In this document: positions 29,369-39,221 of the stretch, one piece after another
Layout: each line of letters opens with the position of its first letter
Numbering within the stretch: the first letter of the stretch is position 1
Source: Emmonsiellopsis sp. PD_33
Lineage: Eukaryota; Ascomycota; Eurotiomycetes; Onygenales; Ajellomycetaceae
Assembly (NCBI GenBank): GCA_032988165.1
Contig: JANTQF010000078.1
Coordinates: 62,001 to 126,000, forward strand
Length of the DNA: 64,000 bases
Reading direction: 5' to 3'
Translations under genes and position numbers: made by a program
Notes under the pieces: generated by a model
Seen by the model: the letters and a program-made list of their open reading frames with translations, nothing else
What the model was told of the DNA's origin: nothing
Databases searched by the model: none

Positions 29369-29495
29369 TGTTGGAACTGTGGAAAAACCATTACTCCACA
29401 GTAATGTGGCCTCATATTCTTCTGGCATGGTAGAACCTTGGTGGAAGTGGTGTGGTCACGTGGTCACCGATAGGGCCGAGGTCCAAGTTCCAACA
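29369..29495. mobile_element. 127-bp TG...CA element, possible solo LTR, on the isochore border
   Basis: The interval starts TGTTGGAACT and ends AGTTCCAACA, a perfect 10-bp inverted terminal repeat with the TG...CA ends typical of LTRs, especially Copia-type. It contains a small hairpin, ATTACT-ccac-AGTAAT, near 29,390-29,405. No target duplication is visible (GTGTG on the left, GCTCT on the right). The first CpG after 29.4 kb of CpG-free DNA lies inside it at about 29,459. It could be a very short solo LTR, a TRIM-type LTR or a chance palindrome. Confidence 0.4.
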
Positions 29496-29905
29496 GCTCT
29501 TTTATCTCTTTTATCTTCCTCACATCGCGGAAACACTAATGAGTAGCCTCGTCGAATAGTTCTAGCCCCGGCAGAACGACCAGAGCGCGGTACTAGTATC
29601 CATGGATGAATGGCACTTTTGTACCTGATGTGGGACAAATCCCACAGGGCATTGGAACGCCTCGATCCTGCCCGCTTACCTTGCTTCCCAGTCATTCCCA
29701 TTGGATACTCGCCCCAGCCGGTTTCTCGCTTCGCGGGCGTTGAAATATTTTATTATCCGGCCGTTGCGGTCGAGAAGAGATTACCCTCCTTGGCGTGCTG
29801 TGATATTTTGGCTATAACCTGGCACATTCCCCTCCGAACCCCTACATTATTTTCTACCAATAATAACTACACCTCATTACTTTATCCCTCACAACATATC
29901 AAAAA

Positions 29906-30400
29906 ATGCCATCCCTCAAATCCCTCCTCTTCCCAACAATCCTCTCCCTCGCCGCCATCGCAACGGCCGCAGAAGAGACCTGCCCCAATGATTGGTACCC
30001 GAATACCTTCCACGGCACCAAATGCTGCTACGGCCACATGACGATCCAAGAAACCGATGCCTTCTGCTGCGTTCCCTATCCCATCGTCCCCGGCGAGGTT
30101 CTGGCGAGCTTGGAGGACAGTATCTCCGCGCCAGAGCCTTGTTTCACATTGGTTCCCTTCACGGCTAGCGACTATTCCGAACGGGTCTCTGCAGCATCGG
30201 CCAGCGCAATGACTGCTACAAAGCCCTCGACTAATGAGGCCACGCCCACGCCCACGGGCACGAGTTCGGGTTCGGGTTCGAGTTCGGGTTCTGGAATGGA
30301 GCCCACAGGGACGTCCACAGGCGCGGCCATGCCGGTTGCGACGGCTCAGGGAATGGTGCTTGGTGGTGCTGCAGTTGCTGCTGCTCTGCTTGCGCTGTGA
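29906..30400 (+). CDS. small secreted cysteine-rich, probably GPI-anchored protein
   Basis: This single-exon gene encodes 164 residues. Residues 1-21 form a signal peptide with a hydrophobic core and small residues before the likely cleavage site (ATAA). The mature part has six cysteines (26, 40, 41, 54, 55, 79), including two CC pairs in a CCYG and FCCV context, which suggests disulphides. Residues about 105-140 are Thr/Ser/Gly/Pro-rich and likely O-glycosylated. The C-terminus from about 148 is hydrophobic and ends the protein, as in a GPI-attachment signal, so the product is probably at the plasma membrane or wall. I do not recognise the family. It is the first gene beside the AT-rich block, 0.4 kb from the border. 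The start is the first ATG before the signal peptide. Confidence 0.8.
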   Translation: MPSLKSLLFPTILSLAAIATAAEETCPNDWYPNTFHGTKCCYGHMTIQETDAFCCVPYPIVPGEVLASLEDSISAPEPCFTLVPFTASDYSERVSAASASAMTATKPSTNEATPTPTGTSSGSGSSSGSGMEPTGTSTGAAMPVATAQGMVLGGAAVAAALLAL

Positions 30401-32098
30401 TTTGACTTGGGTTGTTAAGATGCTTTCGTTGGATCGAACCAGAGGATTCCCATTGTGCTAGTTGCCCTGTATATAAAGTGTTTTCTCCTATATGTATATA
30501 CTGGAACGGATGCCCTGTTTTCTCGCATTTTGTAATTTTATGCGCATTCTGGTTGGCTGGGATCGGTATATAGAGAATCGCAACTGCTGACGCCATGTCG
30601 AGGCGGATATGAGAAGCTTGTTTGATTAGGAAGTCAATGGACATCAATATTTTTGCGGGGGCTTGTCGGGAAATTGAGCAATGCTCCCGGGGAATGGACT
30701 ATCTCACCCCAATGTATATACACCTTTTTCTTCATTTTGGGCGTCTGGAATTGCTAAACATAACAAGAGGTCCTCAGGACACCAATGGAGACGAACATGT
30801 GAGACTAAGAGGTCACCATGTAATATTCCACTTCAGTGATTGCTAAATATTTTTGCCCATGACAAAAATATATGCATGGCTGCGAATTGGTGCGTTGCGC
30901 TGCAATATCCACACGGTTTAATGTTAGACGCAGACGCGCAATGACCAGCCGGATGGCAAAGCGCTGACTGCATGATGTCGCTGAGCTGAAGGTTTCAAAT
31001 GGATATCAGGATGCCGGGCTCCCAGTGATCCCCTTAAACCCAAGCTTCACCAAGCTTGTTGGCAGTTGGACTGTCCAAGAGACTGTCATGTCGATTCCCG
31101 TCATAAAAGGGGCGACCCTTGATGTTGTTGGACTAATGATATTCGCATCCCGATTGGCTGATAGGACCTCATCCAACCACAGGCAAAGATTTGCATACTA
31201 AAATCGGCGATCTTGAGAAACGAAGGGAATTTCCGACTTGCTTCGGCCGCAATTGGGTTGGCTGTGGCCCTGGGGTTATTTGTGCTTGAATTTTCAATAG
31301 AAATCATCAGGCAAGAAAAAAAAAGCCCAGGAAATTATGAATTCTGGTTTCCAAATCCCGAGTCTAGTGGATGTGGTGTCAGTATAGAACGCTGTCAGAA
31401 AGCCGTGTTGATAAGGCTTGGAGCGGGGATAGTTATCCATGGTCCATGGATGCGGTAAATCATGCATCAGCGCTGCTGCACGCCGCAGCCGGCCAACTCG
31501 TTCTTGTCGGAGAGCGGGATGTAATCTTGATAGTCCGTAGTCGTGGCCGTGAAGCTGAAAGCAAGAGAAGAAAAGTTCGCAGCCAGACATGGCCCGTCTT
31601 GGGATACGCGGCAAGCCATACCGGATCGGGCACAGCGAGCCCGCAACCTCATCTCAACCTCACCCCGACTCAGCTTTCTTGCTTCGATATTCGCGGAATT
31701 TCTGTCTGCTGGCTGTCTGCTTGTGCTTTGCATCTCTCTCTCGGCCTCTTCTTCGTCTGCTCACCACGTCTACTCTTGCTCTTGTCCGCCCTATTGGTAT
31801 GGCTCGCTATCTGGCGTCATCACGGTGATTAGCGTCTCTCGCCGGAAACATTTGTCCTCTGCGCATCTCCAGATCCCCAGGCACTCTGTGCCGATTACGC
31901 TCTTTAACTCCTTGTCTCAATACATCTTTCTACGAGGCAGCGTTTACTCAAGCGCTATCAACGTGGTCTACCTCATTCCAAGCTCGTTACTCCGTCTAGA
32001 CCCCCTTCGATACCTCTACTCCCATAGATAGGTGATCTTATATGCGATAACAGTCCTGGACGAGGCGGTTGCGATAGAGATACTTTCGAGTCAACATC
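30401..32098. other. intergenic region upstream of the EMP70 gene
   Basis: The 1.7 kb hold the 3' flank of the small secreted protein and the promoter and leader of the EMP70 gene. Several overlapping open frames occur at 31.2-32.0 kb, but none has recognisable protein character and they overlap on both strands. An inverted CCAAT box (ATTGG) lies near 31,154. I see no RNA gene. Confidence 0.5.
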
Positions 32099-34513
32099 AT
32101 GTTACCTAGTATCGGGATGCGATTGGGCGTGGCCTGGCTTACTTTCGCTTCCGCCACCCAAGCTTTCTACATACCTGGTACGTTCTTCGGCCCGGAGGAA
32201 TACAGAACCAAAAGACTGATTCAATGGTTGGCAATTAGGATACTCGATCAAAAGCTACCGCAACGATGAAGCTATCCCGATTTTTGTGAACAAGATCTTT
32301 TCCGATAATACACAACTACAATATGCATACTTCGACCTCCCGTTCGTATGCCCGCCAACCGGCGAAAAACATGGCACGTCCCCTTTTGGTAGCGGACATA
32401 GTGTCTCCCTCAATCTCGGCGAGGTACTTCGCGGAGACCGGATCATGACGTCAGATTTCGATGTTGTCATGGGAAAAGATATCGAATGCCAGTTCCTCTG
32501 TTCCCGCCCCGTCGATCGCAATGGTGTTAAACGGGGCAGGGAACTGATAAAGGATGGATATGTCGCTGAATGGATCATGGATAACCTCCCGGGCGCAACG
32601 AGTTTTGTAACCGTCGATCGAACCCGAAAGTATTACGCAACCGGATTTAAATTGGGATATCAGGAGTTCTCCCCCGTGGATGGTAAATCGAGATATTTCA
32701 TCCACAACCACTTTACATTTGTGATTCGCTGGCGCAAGGCGCCTGGTAGGGCTGGTGAGGAAGGCGGGAAGGTTATTGTCGGCTTTGAGATTTATCCCAA
32801 GAGCATCGATCCCGGCAACCGATTCGATACTGGGTGCCCTAGGGAAATACAGGGCGACCATTCAGCCCTGGAGCTGAATCTTGCCCCCAACAACACGCGG
32901 CTAGCGGAAAAGTACCCTGGTTCGTCTTATCTTCCGGAAGACGATCTAGATACCGATGACGGAGCCAATCTCTCCATCCCCTACACTTATTCTATCTATT
33001 TTCGCGAGGACGACAAGACGGAATGGTCGAATCGGTGGGAGTTATACTTCAATAACCAGAAAGATGGAAAGATGACGCATTGGCTGGCAATACTGAATTC
33101 GTTGACTATTTCGGGAATGCTGGGTGTTACAGTGCTTGTAATCTGGGGCCGAACAGTACAGGGCGATGTGAAGGGCCGTGGAGATGGGACAATGGAGGAA
33201 GGAAAGATCAGAACACGCCCCCGTAAGTCGAAGAGCGGTTCCAGAACTCCTAAATCAGGGGAAAAGTCATCCAATGGCTTGATCGATGATGGCACAGAAG
33301 GGGATGAGCTAGACTCAGATGAAGAAATAGACGACGTCGCAGGGTGGAAACTCCTCCACGGAGATATCTTTCGAACCCCCGCATATAGCGGATTGCTTGC
33401 TCCACTGGTTGGGTCTGGAATGCAGCTACTTTTCATGGCAACTGGTCTCCTGCTCCTGAGCTGTCTCGGAGTTCTCAACCCAAGCTTCCGTGGTGGATTT
33501 GTTAGCGTCGGTATGGGATTATTCGTTTTCGCCGGAATCTTCTCTGGGTATTTCTCTGGGAGGATATATCGGACATTTGGCGGGCAAAATTGGCGGAAGA
33601 ACACCGTGATTGTAAGGCTTGCCACTCCAATTAATAAAAAAGCGTCTAGTGCTTACCATCGTTCTAGACTGCCCTTCTCTTCCCGGGCCTTCTCTTCAGC
33701 CAGGTATTTGTATTAAACCTCTTCGTCTGGGCCCAGGCATCCAGCACAGCCCTACCGTTTGGAACCCTCGTTGGCTTGGCCGCTCTCTGGCTCCTCATCC
33801 AGGTGCCACTGGTTTATGTTGGCAGCTGGTTTGGATACATGCGAACCAAACCCTGGGAGCACCCAACAAGGACAAATGCAATTGCAAGACAGATCCCACC
33901 ACAGTCGTGGTACCTAAGATCCGTGCACGGAACCCTCCTTACAGGACTCGTTCCATTTGCAGTCCTTTTTGTCGAACTACTTTTCGTGTTCAGAAACCTT
34001 TTACAAGACAAGAGCGGATATTACTATGTCTTTGGATACTTAAGTGTAGTTTGCGCTATCCTACTCATTACTGTTGCCGAAGTAACTATAATTGCCACAT
34101 ATAGCCAACTATGCGGCGAGGTACGCAATCGATGCTCTCCCACCACAGCCCCATTCTAGCCTGTGCTAACCATATGCCCCTTTAGAACCATCGCTGGTGG
34201 TGGCAAAGCTTTTTCACCGGTGGCAGCAGCGCCTTCTGGATTTTCATGTACTGTATATGGTACTATTTCACGAAACTACAAGTCCGCGGCTTCATCTCCG
34301 GCCTGCTATTTTTCAGCTACAGCTTCCTTGGCTGTGCCGTATACGGCCTGTTAACCGGCACGGTTGGATTCTTGACTGCGTACGCGTTTATTCGGCGTAT
34401 ATATAAGTATGTAAATGTCTCTTTGCCCGTCCATCCATCGCACGAGGCGGTCTATCCGGCTCATTACATATGCTAATGTAATCGGGAAACATAGCTCTGT
34501 GAAAGTCGATTGA
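32099..34513 (+). CDS. EMP70: EMP70/TM9SF nonaspanin family membrane protein
   Basis: Five exons encode 714 residues: 32099-32177, 32239-32611 continuing to 33611 as one exon (32239-33611), 33668-34120, 34186-34406 and 34495-34513. Introns are 61, 56, 65 and 88 nt, with GT...AG ends. Residues 1-22 are a signal peptide followed by FYIPG, the usual start of the mature lumenal domain. The lumenal domain carries family-typical stretches (NKIFSDNTQLQYAYFDLPF, then CPPTG) and runs to about residue 304. Nine transmembrane segments are expected after it. A charged loop with SDEEIDD follows the first one. The last 19-nt exon gives the C-terminus SVKVD, matching the KxD/E Golgi-retention signal of the family. 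Members act in endosome/Golgi membrane sorting. The paralogue (Tmn1, 2 or 3) is not resolved. Confidence 0.95.
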
Positions 34514-35839
34514 GAACCGACTAACCAACCGACCCAACGTCGTTTCCCTTCCTGTCATTATGAAACCACTCATCTTATATATCTCATACTTCTCGCAAGC
34601 AGCGACCATTTCTTTGGAACCCAACCAACACCCCGTATACTACCTCGCCCCTTTGCTTGCTTTGTTCTCCCAATCCCACCCGCACCCGCTTCACAACTAT
34701 ATACATAATGAACTGTCAAGAAATTTTGGACTGCTGTTTCTGCTTCTGTTTTTGGCTTAGTTTTTTTCTTTTTTTCTTTTTCCCTTTTCACTTTCTATTC
34801 AGGCTTTTTTTTTTGGTTTTTCTGTCTTTGTCACTACAGCTACTATTACCGCCGCAACTCTTATTATTATTTATTTGTTAGTGAGATCGCGTACCAGCGC
34901 CTGAAATGAATCTTTTATTTGCCCTTTTCTTTCTTTCTCTCTTTTTTTCTTCATACCATTGGATTCTTTCAATCAAAACTTTGACCTTACCTTTGCTACA
35001 TGTTTACTTGCCCTGATGTCTCCCTTTTCTCCTCGCTTTGAAATGAATAAAGCTCGCCACGTCTCCCTCACTTCTATATATACATACATTCTTTTCCTTC
35101 TCTCTTCGATATATACATATGAGTTACTTTGCTATCCAGTAGTTTGGGAGGGGGGAACAGATTTCATGTCTCATTTTTTAAACATAAAAAAGAGGGAGAA
35201 AAAAGGGTGGGGTTCTATTCCCACCTACCCCTTGAGCCCATTTCTTTATTTATTCTCTTCCTCTTGATTTATACATACTTACTTTGTCTAGCCCCTTAGT
35301 TGGCCCGTCGTGCCTTTTTTTTGGCGGTTCCATGCATGTACAGTTTTATGTGTCTGGCATCCCCACGGATTATATATATATTTGGATCATTTTGGATATA
35401 CTTACTGTAGAGAGGGAAATATATATTTGTTAAACTCTTGGTTGTACAAGGGGCGGTATTGCGCCTCTATTCTACGATAGTCAGTGCCGAACAGGACATT
35501 CCAGGGCGTGGTAACTTAAGAGTAGCCTGCTTGAATGGGACGAAGCCAGTGACGGCAAGAGAAGAATTCGTCAGCTACGAAAACGCATATTTCCTTCCTC
35601 TATGCCTGTGTAGGTATGTATATAAAACGCCAAACTACAAAGTCCCCTGATCCAAAGGAGATCATAAAAGGGTTTAAAGAAGAAAAAATAGATAACATAT
35701 TACCACCCCCTCAAACAAATAATTCTAACGCCCCTTTTGTCTGACCAGAAGATGATGCGCCAATTCCGGGATTGAAATAAAATGTGAAATGATGATGTAT
35801 ATCCTTGAAAAGCTGTGTGCCATGGGATACTATCTGACA
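34514..35839. other. intergenic region between convergent EMP70 and Derlin genes
   Basis: This convergent region holds both 3' flanks. It is pyrimidine-rich with long T runs (34,740-34,830 and 34,915-34,950) and several ATATAT stretches near 35,080-35,110 and 35,370-35,425. These are plausible polyadenylation and transcription-end sequences. I find no gene in it. Confidence 0.5.
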
Positions 35840-36642
35840 TCATCGAATCTCGAGAGGGGCGGCAGCAGCCATATCATTATTGATATTTGCGGCACGGGTT
35901 TCGCGCTGTTCTTGTTGTTGTCTACCCTCGAACATCCGTCTCCACCACGCCGGAGGATCCAGAGGCTTGTGTCCGTTATGAAGCGAAGGATATACATCCG
36001 AGAAGAAGTACCAAATATGCCCCACAACAACACCACAGATCTCATCCTTTGGAATCGTTCCATGCACCACAAGACTAAACGCCATCAGCACCCAGGGCAG
36101 ATATGGGGCTGTAAATACTAGGAGGCCAAGGAAGCTGAGTCTGGTTTCTGGATTCCGTCGACTCCAGATGTAGACGAGACTCGAGGAGAGGGAGGAGCCG
36201 AGGAATGGCAGAGAAAGGAACGGGGAGATGACGAGGAGGAAGGAAGTGGCGTAAAGGAGTAGCCAGGAGAAGTCAGCGGAGGAGTGGCCGGATGATTCCT
36301 CGAGTAATCGGGAATAGCGCTGGAGGAAGAAGACGTGGAAGATGAGGTCAAGGTTTAAAGGGCCAAAGTAGAGGAATGTTGTTATGAGACGCCAGTACTA
36401 TAAATACGGTTAGAAATGGGCGAGATGTGATAGGAAAGGAGGTAGGATCTCACCTGAGATTTGACGTATACGGCGCGGAAGCTGTAGAATAGCTGGAATG
36501 GGGTGACGATGTCGCACTGGACCAAGAGAGAGGCGGCCACGGTAGCAGTTGTCCACCATCGAGTACAAGGAGGCATCTCATAGAACCATTGTTCGAGGGG
36601 GAATTGGCCTCCCTGCCCGCCGTTGCCCCAGAGGGCGGCCAT
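35840..36642 (-). CDS. DER1: Derlin (Der1-like ERAD membrane protein)
   Basis: Two exons (36642-36454 and 36397-35840, separated by a 56-nt intron) encode 248 residues. The start at 36642 gives MAALWGNGG, followed by a Derlin-typical LEQWFYEMPPCTRWWTTATV; an in-frame ATG at 36750 would add 36 atypical residues. The splice joins KSQ to YWRLITTFLYFG, giving the conserved WR motif of the rhomboid pseudoprotease fold. A second conserved element, GVVVGH, lies in the C-terminal half. About six hydrophobic segments are visible, and the tail is Gln/Arg/Ala-rich. Derlins act with Hrd1 in retrotranslocation of misfolded proteins from the ER. The gene is divergent from CENP-A. Confidence 0.95.
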
Positions 36643-37461
36643 GGCTGCAGCTCCGGAGAGGAGAGGGTAAAGCGGGGAGCGAGGACAGCTGTTAATTGCT
36701 GCGGAACGGAGCAGGAGAGCAGTTATCCGGACGTAGAAAAAGGGGTTCACGGAGAGAGCGCACAGTATGGCTCCAAGACAAGAATGACAAGCCTGCCGCG
36801 TGGTAGAGTGGAAGCTGTCCTTTTAATCAATGAAATGTGGTCGAAGATGAAGCCAGATGCGATGAGGTAATGGCAGCCCGGACTAATAGTTTCTCCGGCT
36901 CCGGCGCAATCCCACCGCGCTAGTCTGTGTCTGGCCTAGCGCGGCTCTCACGCGTTCGCCCAACGCGTAAAGTAGTTTCCAGAAGCCAATCAGAGGCGCC
37001 AATTAGGCGGCCGTCGCGTTTCCTAATTGAGAAGGCTGGGGATGGCTTCAAGAAACCCAACCTCCTCTTTATAATTTTCCCACACCGCCCGCTTTCTCCC
37101 CTCTCGTCCCTCTTCTGGTCATTCTACTCGCCCTCAAAGCCACCGTTCTCGAGTTCTTCATATCCTCGCCTATCCTAGTCCTCTTGAACACGTCGCTAAT
37201 CCCCGCTTTACCACCACTATCGCAGATTGCGGATCAACGACATCGTTCGCATCTCGAGATACAATCCCCCTTATACCACAATTAAGGACAACCCGATATT
37301 ATACGTCTATCCTACAAGACCCCACTTAGCTACACACTCCAAATCTCCTCACTAAAGCATCACCAAGTTTTCGCGTCTACACTTCCGAAAGCTACCCACC
37401 ATCCCGGCCTTGGACCTCACCACAAGCGTCGCCACATTGCGCGCAGTATAGCTCTTACACC
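36643..37461. promoter_or_regulatory. shared Derlin/CENP-A divergent promoter with MCB-like sites
   Basis: The 819 bp between two divergent start codons contain two ACGCGT boxes (36950-36955 and 36963-36968) and two TCGCGT variants (37014-37019 and 37371-37376). ACGCGT is the MluI cell-cycle box bound by MBF (Mbp1-Swi6) at G1/S. A CCAAT box with the extended CCAATCAG context lies at 36986-36993. A role in CENP-A timing is inference, because transcription starts are unknown. Confidence 0.5.
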
Positions 37462-38069
37462 ATGGCACCACAGGGGCGTGGTGGAAAGACCGTACCGGGA
37501 CGGAGTCCTCAGGCCCGAAGAACCATCGGCGGCGGAGTAGGGTCAAGATCAGGAGCAGGCCCGTCGTCGAGAGGAGGCGTCCAACGAGGCGGTAAACGTG
37601 GTGGTAGGGGCGGAGCAAGCGCAGGAGGACGGACTAGCGATATTCAACGTATGTTGACTCTTTATTTTCTTCCCCTCTTGGTCCTCTCTCACGCGCACTT
37701 TCATCTGATAAACTAACCCTCCACCCAGCTGGCGACCCCCTTCCCCGCCGCCGCCCCCACCGCTACAAGCCCGGCACCGTCGCCCTCAAAGAGATCCGGC
37801 GGTACCAGAAATCATGGGACCTGCTCTTACTCAAACTCCCCTTTGCACGGCTGGTGCGCGAAGTCGCCCTGGACATGCTACGTGGCGGCGAGGAACTACG
37901 CTGGCAGTCGCAGGCGATTATGGCGCTGCAGGAGGCCGCTGAGGCGTTTATGGTGCATTTGTTTGAGGATACGAATCTGTGCGCGATCCATGCGAAACGG
38001 GTTACGATTATGCAGAAAGATATTCAACTGGCGAGGAGGATTAGGGGGCCATGGGCGGGGTTGGGATGA
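37462..38069 (+). CDS. CSE4: centromeric histone H3 variant CENP-A
   Basis: Two exons (37462-37648 and 37729-38069) around an 80-nt intron with an AACTAAC branch site encode 175 residues. Residues 1-62 are a basic Gly/Arg/Ser-rich tail unlike H3. The histone fold follows: [20 protein letters not shown] leads into [20 protein letters not shown]. Loop 1 is longer than in H3 ([13 protein letters not shown]), a CENP-A hallmark. The end, [20 protein letters not shown] followed by RIRG, is the conserved alpha 3 region. The protein replaces H3 in centromeric nucleosomes and directs kinetochore assembly. A tryptophan occupies the position after QKS where Thr or Tyr is more usual. The gene is tail to tail with the cohesin loader. 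Confidence 0.97.
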
Positions 38070-39221
38070 TGAGGGCTATATGCCCATGGGGGGTCGATCG
38101 GCAGGGTAAACAACGGAAGTATGGGATGGGGGGCTGTATATATTAATACCCCTTCCCGTACCCTCCAGTCTTTTCTAGCCCCTTCGGCTCGTTTGACGGG
38201 TGTACCTGTTTGTTTCACTGCTCTTCCTTTTGTGTCTGTTTTCACTTTGGAGCATGCATTTGCTGGTTTGGGACTGGGTTGGCTACATCGCTCTTCCTTT
38301 TTTTTTCCTTTCCCTTTTTTTTATTTTGCTGTTTTTTTTTGGGGGGGGGGGTGTGTTATTAGGCAAGCCCTCAAAGGCGCCGTGGAGTTTTAAAAGGTGG
38401 AGAGGAGTATGGGCATTGTTTGGTCAATCAATAAGTTGGGAGGGACTTTTCTTTTCTTTTGTCTTTGTTGTTTGTAATTAAATAATTCAGTGTACATACA
38501 TACATTCGCACCTTTTCTTTTGATCTTCTTTTTTTTCTTTCCCCTCTGTTTTTTTGTCGCCCTTTCTACAGCATGTTCCTTCTGATCTTGATGGAGATTA
38601 TTTCTAAACACAAGGAGTAGTTTAAATATGCTCTCATTGTCCCTCAGCCGCCTCTATGCACCATCAGGGAGGGAGTTTATAGATAGGTCTAAAAATCATT
38701 TTTTAAGAAACGCAACAGTCCGTTCTGCCGTCTATGTTAGATAGATTGATATCCATGGTAAGGTAAGGTCCAAATTGGAAAAGAAAAAAGGACAAAAGGG
38801 TCATATAATTTATATATACACCATACAATGCAACCAACCAACCCTCGAAGAACCCCGGCTAGATTTAATTCAAGTAGGAAAGGGCCGGGAAAATTCATTA
38901 GATCCGAACCGTACATAGCTAACCCCGCCAACATTGAAAAAGTGATGGATGCAATCTATTACATAGCAGGTCAGATAATTAAATAATCAGATAGATAATG
39001 GGAGAAGAAAAGCAGAGGCAGAAAAGAAGGAAACGAAAAGAAAAGGAGGTAGGAAAACCATCTCACAGAAGTAATAGTCAATGGCTTCAACCATTCCCCT
39101 AACGCCAGCCCATAGTCTGTAAAAATACCCATAGATAACCGCAATATAGCATAGCAAGGGGACCAGGCGTACTCTATCATAACCGTAACAGGTACCCAAG
39201 TGTAATTAGGTATACCTTCTA
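38070..39221. other. intergenic region between convergent CENP-A and SCC4
   Basis: This region holds the 3' flanks of two convergent genes. It contains a T run directly joined to a G run at 38332-38351, pyrimidine-rich tracts (38,290-38,340 and 38,510-38,560) and no believable open frame. The T/G homopolymer is a likely place for sequence-length error. Confidence 0.5.

Noticed and set aside
29355..29701. Possible tRNA-like GTTC/GAAC patterns near the border
   Set aside because: No cloverleaf can be drawn; the matching segments are the inverted ends of the 127-bp element.
29610..30041. 143-codon frame overlapping the secreted protein gene
   Set aside because: It overlaps the start of a better candidate with a signal peptide in another frame and shows no features of its own.
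31213..32031. Overlapping open frames on both strands upstream of EMP70
   Set aside because: Several frames overlap, none has recognisable protein character or splice-supported extension, and the region is best explained as promoter and leader.
36118..36351. Ser/Pro-rich minus-strand frame within Derlin
   Set aside because: It is an out-of-frame reading of Derlin exon 2, whose true frame gives a complete Derlin sequence.
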